The translations under genes were made by a program, and so were the position numbers. Shown piece after piece: positions 33,501 through 45,500 of a stretch of 64,000 nt of DNA. Origin of the DNA: Tiliqua scincoides (taxonomy: Eukaryota > Chordata > Lepidosauria > Squamata > Scincidae); assembly GCF_035046505.1 (NCBI RefSeq), contig NC_089825.1:1763029-1827028 (forward strand), given 5' to 3'. The notes under the pieces were generated by a model. The model was not told the DNA's origin and ran no database searches. It was given only the letters and a program-made list of their open reading frames with translations. Each line of letters begins with the position of its first letter. Positions within the stretch are counted from its first letter, which is position 1.

Positions 33501-36500
33501 CAAACCTTTTCCAGAACACCATTGTTAAGGAGCACTACTGGGATAATTAGCAACCCCCTCCCCATGGGAGATCCCAGCCATGGATCTACTGAGTCACATG
33601 TAGCCACACCACCAACCATTCGCTTCCACTTACACTTTGGTTACTGCGTCATCCTGCAGTTCTCCGGATGCATCCAGGATTCTACGGGTCTGTGTCACTT
33701 GGCTAGATTTGTTGGTGAAGGTGCCCTCCAGAACAAAGCCATTGGGGAACGTCAGCTTTCCCTAAGAAAATCCCCCAGAGAGAAGTCAATATCCAAAAGG
33801 CTTTTGGGGGGGGATCTTAAGAATCTCTCTCCTGGGAAATACAGGCCTTTCAGTTTCAACTTTGGCGATCAAGCTCCCCCCACAGACCCCCAAATTCAAA
33901 ACATGCCTTCCGCAACACACACAGGTCAAACTCACCTTGCCAACAAAAGTCAAGTCTCCAGAGAAGTGTCCCTCATAGACACAGTCATCTTCCAGGATGA
34001 GAGTTCCAGAACCCTACAGACCACAGAAAATAAAGTTTGCTAAAGCTCAAGAAAGCTAATGGTGCGTCATGGTCTGGGTTCATTTTTTTTGTAGGCAACC
34101 TTCAGTCTCGGGAGACTCTGGTATCGCGCTCTGAAAGGTGGTTCTGGCACAGTGTCTAGTGTGGCTGAACAGGCCGATTCAGGAGTGACAATCCCTTCCA
34201 CATAGGGAGCAAGTGCAGTCTGTCCCTGGTCTGTCTCCCTGGCTATGGGCCTTCCTTCTTTGCCTCTTTGCCTCAGACTGTTGGCCAAGTGTCTCTTCAA
34301 ACTGGGAAAGGCCATGCTGCACAGCCTGCCTCCAAGCGGGCCGCTCAGAGGCCAGGGTTTCCCACTGAGGTTCATGGTCCACCGCAATGGAGGAGGTTCA
34401 TAATTGGGACTCCCAATATTGGTTTCTCCCCTTTCAAAACTGCCTGCAACGGGGGAGGGGGGAAGTACATGATCTGGATCTAGCTCTTCTCCTCCCCATG
34501 ATCCAAAATCATTCCTCCCCAAGCTGCTGTCAGAAAGCCCAAGGTCACAGAAGCAAGGGGTTCTGGAGGACAGTGGAGCCCACTGTTTAGCAGGAATTTG
34601 CACCCGCTGGCAAATATATCTTCATAACCATGAAGGTCAGGAGCTTGAAGGTAAGAGAGCCGGGGTTCTGCTGGCTCGAAGCAAAGATTGGCTGGTAGCA
34701 CAATCCTGTACATGTGTACTCAGAAGTAAGAATTGAGTTCAGTGGTACTTACTCCCAGGTAAGTGTGTATAGGATTGCAGCCTAAGTAAGTTCAGGCAAC
34801 TTGATTTTTCTCACTGCCCCACCGGCAGCATGGAGATGACACTAGCCTACTTTCCTGAGATGTTGCAAGGATGACCAAAAGAGAAATGAAGAAGTGCCTT
34901 GGACAGAGAAAGGCCTCGGCAACAGCTCAACCAAAGAGTTCCTGAAAAGTTCCGAACATGTCCAGACCAGCACTGGAACCCAAAAGGCCTCCTAGGAATA
35001 CTTACTACCATTTTGTCCAGGTGGAAAGTCCTTTGATAGCACACCCCAGACTGCATCACCACAATCCCTGGTCCATGTCGCTGGCCCTCATGCCACATCC
35101 CAATGTACCTCTCCCCCCTGAAAACAGTAAGAGAACAGGAAATCACTCCTCTGTTGCCATCAACTGGCCTTGGACAAGAAGACCAGAAGCAGTCACAACA
35201 CCACCCAAGGAGTTTGTGCCAAGTCTGGCCTCGATTGGTCAGTCTACAAATACCTGCTTTAATACTTGTGGCCATTTCTAACTTCTGCCCTTGCTCCTGC
35301 CTCCTGCAGCAAGTGGCACCACCCTGGTTTCCCTCAGACCACTGCAGGAGCTCCCAGCCCGACTCCCATTGGCTCTACACATAAACAATGCAGTTTTTTC
35401 ATTTTTTCAGCCCTATCGACATAGTCTCAGAGCCATCTCATGTAGGAGGAACCCCTTTGATCTGTTGAACTTACTTCTCCTTGTCGTCCCAAATGCCATA
35501 GCCACTTTTCTTGTCATTGTCCCAGTGCCCCGTGTATTTAAAGGGGTGATCCGCAGAGGAAGGGTTTTCTAGGATGCCAAACCCTTGGCGCATGTTTTCC
35601 TTGAAATAGCCTTTGTAGACCATGTCATTGCCATACCTGGGAGAGAGGCACAAACATGTAATCCTTTAGAAATCAGTTTACTGCAATTTTCCCTCCATCA
35701 GGGTTGCTCTTAACCATGTTTGAGTACACACATGTACAGACATCACTTGAACTCCTGCTATACTTAGAGCTTTAACTGATTACACAGGTATTAAACCAGA
35801 TTCTATTTGGGGGATTACTGTATTCTTAATTGATACTTGTAAGCCCCTTGTGGGCCTTTTTGAGGGCCAAGAGGTGAGAAATCTGAAAACTGACAGCCCA
35901 ATACTATCCAATTTTCCAGCACCAGTGCAGCCTTGCCAATGGGGTGTGCACTACATCCTGAGGTGGGAGAGCAGTCAAAGAAGCCTCCTCAACAAAAGGG
36001 AACACGTGTTCACTTATCTTGGGGTTGTATTGTATCACTTATCACCGGTGCTGAAAAGCTGGATAGGATTGGGCCCTGTATCATTTTCACCATCATGACA
36101 CAGGTGGCAGCAGCAAAACAAGGAGAATCAAAAGATATCCCCAAACTCTACAGAGAACTTTCATCTCAACCCAAATTGAAATGATAAAGAGATTAAGACA
36201 ATTTGTTGAACAGAGGAAATGTTGATTTGCATCCACCAGAGGCAGATCAGAGCATCCCTGCTCTCTCCTCTCAGTTATTATGCATGGGTGGATAGAAGGA
36301 TGTTCTTTTCCCTCTTACGCAACACCAGGGGACATCCACTAGAACGGACAGGTGGGGGAGTTAGGACAAAAGGAAGTATTTTTTACCCAGTGTGCAATTA
36401 ATCTGTGGAACTCCTTGCCACAGGGTGTGGTGATGGCATCTAGCCCAGATGCCTTGAAAAGGGGATTGGGAAGATTTCTGGAGGAAAAGTCCATCACAGG

Positions 36501-39500
36501 TTACAAGTCATGATGGGCAAGAGCAACCTCTGGGTTCTAGAAGTAGGCCACCTCAGAATCCCAGATACAAGGGAGTGTATCCCTAAGTTCCCTATTTGAG
36601 CACTTTGTGGGCTGCCAACTGTTCTTCTGTCCCAGCTTCCAACAACTAGTCAACTCCCTTGCAGGCCACGGCTGACCTTCGGAAAGGAGCTACTCTGTAG
36701 GGCTACTTACTCGCAGATCCCATATCCACTCATTTTGCCTTCCCGCCAGTGGCACTTGTAACAATCATAGCGGTCCTCAGATACTCGGGGGATGAGGCAG
36801 ATCCCAAACCTGCAGTCAAGGACAAGAAATGTTGGCAAAAACTATGCGAAGGGGCACCTGGCAACATTATCAGATTATGAGGTTTCCTGGGGCATTTGGT
36901 GGGCCGCTGTGAGATACAGGAAGCTGGACTAGATGGGCCTATGGCCTGATCCAGTGGGGCTGTTCTTATGTTCTTAACTACAATTCCCAGGAAGCCTTGC
37001 AGGTCTCTTGTTATCTGGTGTGCTCCCTGGGGCATTTGGTGGGCCGCTGTGAGATACAGGAAGCTGGACTAGATGGGCCTATGGCCTGATCCAGTGGGGC
37101 TCTTCTTATGTTCGTATGTTCTTATACATGACCCTGATACCAGGGTGGCAATGTGCCATTAGGTCAAGCATCCCTATTTTTCATCTCTACGGAAATCTCA
37201 TATTAAAACTGAAGCATCCCATGCTGACTGGGGAGACCACTTGTCCTGGAATAGACATTTCATGGACGCATTCCTCCACGGCCTGCCATATGTGACAACC
37301 CTTGTGACAACCATGCTCTTGCGATGTTATAGATTGGAGTAGGGAGGGATGCAGAGGAAGCACAGCTTGCCAAAAGGTTGAGGGTGACAGACCCAAGATC
37401 TGAGATTTTTGGCTTATGGCTTGCACTCTCAACATTATCTTGTGCAACGTTACATCCAACCCTAGTTATGCATTAGACATGTTAAGCCTCCAGAACATAT
37501 TGTAGCTGAGTATTTTCCAGCACACATGGGAAGGAGGCAACAGAGTTACACTGGAAGCAATCGACCGAGATCCCAGCCTCACCCATGTTCTAAGCCTTCC
37601 TTGAAGTCCCCAACATAGTTCCGGCCATCCAGCCATGTCAGTGTCCCTCTGCAAAGCAAAGAGAAATGTTATAGGCCATTCCAAAATAGAGGAATGCTGC
37701 AAGTACTGGAACCTGAACATTACACAGCAGCTCTCTTTCTGCAGAAGGTGCCATATTCAAAAGTTGTACCCCACTTGTAGGTAGGACATGGTACAGTCCG
37801 CCCTGCTACCTTTTGCTTCCTACCACCTTGTGCTGCAGTAGGTACAGACCAGACCAGGTCTACCGAAGCACATCTTTCTTCTGGAGAACGAACTGCAAAA
37901 GCAGGTGGGTCACCCTTGATCAAGAGATAAGGGTTGAAGGAAAAAAAACAGACATCCGACCTGGCTAGGCACTTACTTGCCATGGGGTTTACTCAGACAC
38001 CACTCTCCATCGTAGACTGCATTCTTGAACCTCCCCTCGGCCCGGAAGGTGAACTTGAAACAGCGGCAGGCAGGAGGGTCCCTTCCTTCGCCAGCTTTAC
38101 CCCACAGGGGAAAGTCCCTCTTTCCATTCAAGACCTGGCGCACTGCTTGATTCAGCTTCCACTGCCACACGGCCTGATGGGAGGAGGGCAGAGCAATCAG
38201 CTGGAGCCAAATTCCTCCCCCCATGCCAACATTTTTCAAAGTCCCAGCTTTTGCACACCAGTGCAATGTTCTTAACCTTTTAACAATTAGGGACCCCAAA
38301 AGGATTGCCCAGTATATCTCTATTCCCCCTTCACCAGACTGTCGATATCATCATCACCAGTCATGTTGGGTATGTCAAAAGATGTCAATAGTTTGGTTCT
38401 ACTTTACAGATGGGCAGCTAAAAACAGACTGCCTCAAGCCATATTGATAATGGTGACTGCTAATCCAATCTAACTTTTTTTTAATTGTTCAGAGATAGAG
38501 TTCCATAACCCCGTCGTTTGATTCCCATACCCCCAAGGAGTGTTGATACCCCAGTTAAGAAGCCCTGCCTTGTAGGCAATGCTGCAGTCCCACTGAACCC
38601 TTTTCAACAAAACAGGAAGTGCAGGTGATGATTAAAACTTTGCTTTATTTAAAGGGATCACATATGGAAGGCATAAAGTGAATGGGTAGAGAAGTGGATG
38701 ATCTTTGGATTGGAAGAAGACAGTAGCAGACAAGGGGCAAAGGGGCACCAAGTCTGCCACTTCCCCTGCCACTCAATATGAACTGCATTGGTTGCACCAG
38801 GGATGGGCCAGCAATGAAGAATCTGCCTTGGAAGGCGGTGGGTCTCCATTGCTGGGGTGAGGGGGATCTTTAAGCTAGAGAGCCACCTATCAGGATGTTG
38901 TAGTTATGGATGGCCTGCCTTGGCGGGGGCTGGATTCTATTTTGGAGGTCCCTAGGAATTCAGCAGGACCCCTCACCTAAGAACATTGTCCTACACAAGC
39001 CCCCTTGAAACAAACATGTGTTGTGCGAGAGCAGGGGCTAACAAAGAAGAGTCTTCTCAGTTCTGGACACCCCATTCCTTCAGCACTCCCTGTTCTGAGA
39101 CAGCAGCCAACTCTCAAAGATGAAGATTTGCATTAGGGCCAACACCAACATTTCAAAAATGTCAAATTTGAAGTGAGTTTCCAAGCTCCCCCTAGATGAG
39201 CAAATCAGCTAAGGATTGAAGGAAAGTCAAATCAAGACACAAGACCTCTCTCAGGCAGATTCTGTACATGCCCAATTTGACTAGCCAGGAGTCTCCTTGG
39301 CCTCCACAGGTAGCCACTTACCTGGGCTTTTGGGTCTTTGGCCAAGATGAAAAATTCCTCTTCCGGCGTGACAATGCGGAGGGCATGCCTGTTGATAAAT
39401 AGTTTAGTGGAAAGAATTCAGTTTTAAGCTATTTATTCAAAATTTATCCCCCACCCCATCTCCAAGTAATTAGAGCAGCTTACAAATAGAAGTGCCCACA

Positions 39501-42500
39501 CAATATAAACAGTAGCATTACCCCATATCTCTTCCCTATTGGAGGCAGACAGCTCTTCCTATGGACATGATAGGGCACCCAGGGCCAGGTCCATAAATTT
39601 ATCTGTTGCCGGCAACAGCTTCCCTATGTTGAGATGCCACTACCCACCCACCCCCAATTTGAGGCCTGCCTTGCACCTTCATTGATCAGTTTTTTGAAAA
39701 TGGTGAAGACCTCCGTTAGCTCCTGCATTCTCAGACAACCAAAAGGTCTAGGTTCTTCCTTCCTCAGACATAGTTACAGTGATGATGCCATATACATAAT
39801 AAAATGTTTTAAAAGCTATTGTTGAGTGAAATTGGGTTATTTCAGTTTTTGACTATTTAATCATTTCTCAGGCTACAATCCTAGACACTTTTCTGGGAGT
39901 AAGCACCATTGAACACAATGGAACTTCCTTTTGTGTACAAATGTCTAGGATTGCCTGGGAAGTTGTATACAGATCCATCCCCTCTTTCTACAGATTTTGG
40001 ACCTGTGAAAAACGCACTGTCGACTCCAAACCCGCAGTGGGAGGGCCAGACTTGAGCTCCCAGATGTGGTCAGACTTGGGCTCCTGGATGTGACCAGAGA
40101 TGTTCTCCAGTCACATCCTGGAGGCATTTTGAGGTCCGCAGAGTTTACAAAAACGGGAAGTGCCTTTCCAGTACTTCTGGAGGCCTCAGAACACCTCCGG
40201 ACGCAACCAGAGAACATCTTTGGCTGAATGGACCAACTTGCAGATTTGCTTATCTGCTGGTTTTGGTATCTGTGTGGGAGGGCAGTCTGGGGACAGATCC
40301 CCCCCAGATATTGAGGACTGACTGCACTACAGAAGTCCGATTTATAAATTGCAAAAGATAAGAAAGTTATACCTGTCATAGTAACATGCATCTTCTTTCT
40401 GAAAATACCAACTTGGCATAACACCACACTCATGTGGTGGGGTGGGGTGGGGTGGAAGAGAAGAGAATTGGCACGGAGGACTAGCTAGAGATGGGGGCTG
40501 GCAAAAACCCCAGGTTGATAGACCTAAAGTCAGAGGCCTGTCCCCAGATCAAACAATGGGGAGGTATATAAAGGAAAAACCAAACTGGCGGAAATCAATG
40601 TTCAAATTCAAATTCACCCCATCACTAGAACAGTTGTCCCAGGAAGTGCCTAGTTCAAATCTCATCTCAGCCAGAGTTAACCAAGCATCTTGAAGCAGGC
40701 CATCAACATTTCACTTACTTTCCTACGTCCTTGGAGGTTGTGTCTACCCACACGAGCTTCAGATCAAAACTCTGGAAACCGCTTCCCTAAAAAGTCGTAT
40801 GAAAGTGAAAAGGCACAGAAGTGAGGATTCATAGTATTGGTCATAGCTGGTGTCATTCACAAGCTCTTTCTGCCCTTGCTACAAGATGAAGCTGATGCTC
40901 CACTCGTGGTTCCGTTCCCCCCACCCCCAAGTGAGGCTGCAACAGGTCTTGCAAAGGCCTTGCAAGCTCCAGCTGCAAATCACTCAAGAGCAGATGAATG
41001 GTACTGGTTCAGTTAGGGTGCCAACCATCAGGGTTCCTATCTGCTCACCTGGATCAGCACTAGAATATCATCAAAAAGCAGAATGCGGTCAGATCGGCCC
41101 GTGCTGGGAAAGGCGGTAAGATTTCGGCTGTCTTCTAGAAGCCTCCGATTAGGCACACACAGAGCATCCTGCAAAACAGGGCCAGAACTTTTACTCCATC
41201 ACTGCCTGGGACCAGCTTTAATGGCACAATTCAGTGGCTTGTGCTGAATGTTTAATGATAAGACAGCAAATTTCTGGACCTCATGGTTAAGTGAGTAACG
41301 TCTACTAAAAACTAAAAAAAAAATGAAGTCAATAAGGGTTTAAAGAATAAGGGTTGAAAGCCTTAAATCACACAGTATTGTCAGACAAAAATCACTAACT
41401 TCCTAAAGCAAACCAGATGGGATATTTATGATCCCTGAATTTTATGAGATGGAAAAACTATTGCAAAGTTTTAAAACTATAGTGTAGCTGCTTGTCAGAG
41501 TAAGTGTGCTCCAAAGGAGATTCAAGTGACTCCATGTTAGTTCAAGCTAGCCAAGCTAGCCACTTGGTTTGCAAGTGTGTGGTCAGTGTGTGGTCGGTCT
41601 GTGGAACTCCCTGCCACAGGGTGTGGTGATGGCATCTTGCCTGGATGCCTTTAAAAGGGGATTGGACAAGTTTCTGGAGGAAAATTCACTATGGGTTACA
41701 AGCCATGATGTGTATGTGCAACCTCCTGATTAGAAATAGGTTATGTCAGATGCAAGGGAGGGCACCAGTATGAGGTCAGGAAACTATAGGCCGGTCAGCC
41801 TAACATCCATACCGGGTAAGGTGGTGGAATGCCTCATCAAAGATAGGATCTCAAAACACATAGACGAACAGGCCTTGCTGAGGGAGAGTCAGCATGGCTT
41901 CTGTAAGGGTAAGTCTTGCCTCACAAACCTTATAGAATTCTTTGAAAAGGTCAACAGGCATGTGGATGCGGGAGAACCCGTGGACATTATATATCTGGAC
42001 TTTCAGAAGGCATTTGACACAGTCCCTCACCAAAGGCTACTGAAAAAACTCCACAGTCAGGGAATTAGAGGACAGGTCCTCTTGTGGATTGAGACCTGGT
42101 TGGAAGCCAGGAAGCAGAGAGTGGGTGTCAATGGGCAATTTTCACAATGGAGAGAGGTGAAAAGTGGTGTGCCCCAAGGATCTGTCCTAGGACCGGTGCT
42201 TTTCAACCTCTTCATAAATGACCTGGAGACAGGGTTGAGCAGTGAAGTGGCTAAGTTTGCAGACGACACCAAACTTTTCCGAGTGGTGAAGACCAGAAGT
42301 GATTGTGAGGAGCTCCAGAAGGATCTCTCCAGACTGGCAGAATGGGCAGCAAAATGGCAGATGCGCTTCAATGTCAGTAAGTGTAAGGTCATGCACATTG
42401 GGGCAAAAAATCAAAACTTCACATATAGGCTGATGGGTTCTGAGCTGTCTGTGACAGATCAAGAGAGAGATCTTGAGGTGGTGGTGGAGAGGTCGATGAA

Positions 42501-45500
42501 AGTGACGACTCAATGTGCGGCAGCAATAAAGAAGGCCAGTTCTATGCTTGGGATCATTAGAAAAGGTATTGAGAACAAAACGGCTAATATTATAATGCTG
42601 CTGTACAAATCGATGGTAAGGCCACACCTGGAGTATTGTGTCCAGTTCTGGTCACTGCATCTCAAAAAAGACATAGTGGAAATAGAAAAGGTGCAAAAGA
42701 GAGCAACTAAGATGGTTACTGGGCGGGGGCACCTTCCTTATGAGGAAAGGCTATGGCGTTTGGGCCTCTTCAGTCTAGAAAAGAGGTGCTTGAGGGGATA
42801 CATGATTGAGACGTACAAAATTATGCAGGGGATGGACAGAGTGGCTAGAGAGATGCTCTTTACACTCTCACATAATACAAGAACCAGGGGACATCCACTA
42901 AAATTGAGTGTTGGGAGAGTTAGGACAGACAAAAGAAAATATTTCTTTACTCAGCGTGTGGTTGGTCTGTGGAACTCCTTGCCACAGGATGTGGTGATGG
43001 CGTCTGGCCTGGGCGCCTTTAAAAGGGGATTGGACAAGTTTCTGAAGGAAAAATCCATTATGGGGTACAAGCCATGATGTGAATGCGCAACCTCCTGATT
43101 TTAGAAATGGGTTAAGTCAGAATGCCAGATGCAAGGGAGGGCACCAGGATGAGGTCTCTTGTTATCAGGTGTGCTCCCTGGGGCATTTGGTGGGCACTGT
43201 GAGATACAGGAAGCTGGACTAGATGGGCCTATGGCCTGATCCAGTGGGGCTGTTCTTATGTTCCTGCCATTGTAAATATCAACAGGAGAAGCACTTGTTC
43301 TGATGAAGTTTCTGAAGCTTTACTTTCAATCATTTATCATAGGAAATAAATGAGAGACTGAGAATTGACCCAGATAAAAAAAGATTGACCCACAAGGATT
43401 GACCCAAGTAAAAAAAAAGTCACAGTGCCAAAACTGTCACATCAGTGAACAGAAGCCGCAAGACTTTCAGTTCAGTGCTAGGGTGCTAAGCCGGTTTTGG
43501 GTTGGGGGGCGATAGTGACAGCATCCATGACCAGCTTCCACAGTGACGCAATGAGCCTGTCACTGTTGCAATTCACCTTCTTCATTTTGAGCCTGTTAGT
43601 TTGGCGGGGGTAGGAAGGGGGGAACTGGACCATAGACAAGTTACTCCTAGGCAAGTAATCTCAAATTCTTCCTCACTCACACGCACGCACCACAAACTTG
43701 TGTCCCAGGGACTTCCACAGGCTTCTGGTGAGACAAGCTTCATCCAAAGCTTGGCTGATGAAGGACTGCAGCTTTCCAAACTGCTCGGCAGCCTCAGTCA
43801 CAACTTCTTTCTCCGGGTACTGGCAGGAGGAACAAAAACACAAAACACCGCTCTGGTTATCTCCCCCCTCTTGGTAACTATGGCTAGGTATACACTACAA
43901 AACTGGCCTTTGTTTTATGCCCCAGTTGAACAGTTATTGCTTCCCCAAAGAATTCTAGCCATGGATTTCTAGGCACTGTTAGTATTGCAAAGGTACTAGA
44001 ATTGCAAGAAATCCCCAGTCCATCTGCCACATACAAAATTAAACATTTTCAGAATTCAAAGGATTGAGTGTTGGGAGGCCTTCTTATGATATCTGATGGG
44101 CAGGTACATGTTTTTAATAAGCAAGGCTGGACCAAGAGAGGGTGACAGAGCTTTTCATGGACATTTGCAACAGCACTAAAATAAAATTCATTCTATAGTT
44201 TTTGGCAATAGCTTTGAAAGGGGCCAAAAGAGCTCTTATTCACAGGAAACATTGTCTTCCTGCCATCTGAACTTTTTTTCTTTGCCCTCAGTGATGTCAG
44301 CACATGGCTAAATTTGATTAGCTACCTAACATCACGTCATGCTCTCATTCAATACACAATTTACACAATTCCCAGCCAGCCAAGATCTCCCATGGGACAA
44401 CTGAGGACAACATCAAGGATGGTATTACCGGACAAAAGATTATTCTGAAGCTGCAGCAAAGGAGAGAAGCCATGGACGCGTGCAGGATTGGGGAGGGGGG
44501 GGAGGTAAACACTCATGATTTAGAAGAGTGCAGGTTTTTATAGAGCATTGAACCCCACAACTGTGATGTGCAGAGAACTGGTACAGCAAAGTTTGTGGGC
44601 TTACCTGACTGGAAGTTTCCTTGAGCTTGGAGAAGATGAGGCTGTACTGTTGGAGGTGGTCTCGGAAGGGTTTGTTCAGAATTGTATGGAGAGCCACCAC
44701 TATGGATGTGTTGGGAGAGAAATCTGTGAGGAACTGCTGCAGAGATTGCTTGTGCTGCTTCCAGATCTCACTGCAAAGATTCAGAATCCAAAAGACACAT
44801 ATATAGTCATCAGCCACCTCAGAAGGCCAGATGCAGGGGAGGGCACCAGGACGCAGATTGTGTCTTGTTTTGTGCTCCCTGAAGCACTTGGTGGGCCGCT
44901 GTGAGATACAGGAAGCTGAATGAGATGGGCCTTTGGCTGGGCTCTTCTGATGTTCTTATAGCCAGGAGGTTGGGACTAGAGATGGATGCAATCCCTAGAT
45001 GAAGATGCAGGGTCTGCTCCCATTCACAGGTTCCAATACCTTCCAATTTAAGACTCCTAGAAGCAGGGTCAACCCAAGACCCTGGGGGACCTAAGACAGT
45101 ATGCCAAATGCTGCCCTCTGGCACATGCGCCATCTCCTCCACATGTCCTGTTCCATTCTGCCCCCTCTTCCTTTTCCAACCCAGGGATAGGGAGGTGGTG
45201 AGCAGTTGGACGCTCCCTGCCAATCTGCGACCTGAAGTGTCTGCCTCAGTTGGCCTCATGGGTAGCCCAGCACTGGGAGTTAAAGAAATTGCAGCACTTT
45301 TTACAGCACAGAGACCAAGCCCCACTCTCTGCTCTGCCAGAGTTCTTCTGCAGCACTACTTCCAAGAGCCGCACCTTGCTACACAAGCTTAAAAAAAAAT
45401 TGGTCAACAGACCAAGAAGCAGTTGGCTGCTATCTCTCTCTGCATCCCACCCTTGGAAAAAATGTATCCACCCTGCGTCCTGCCAAAAAGGCCCTGGGGC

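Noticed and set aside
41743-43077. A host protein-coding gene of 444 codons
   Set aside because: The sequence is CR1 reverse transcriptase with a CR1 3' untranslated end, and the first codons come from an older CR1 fragment.
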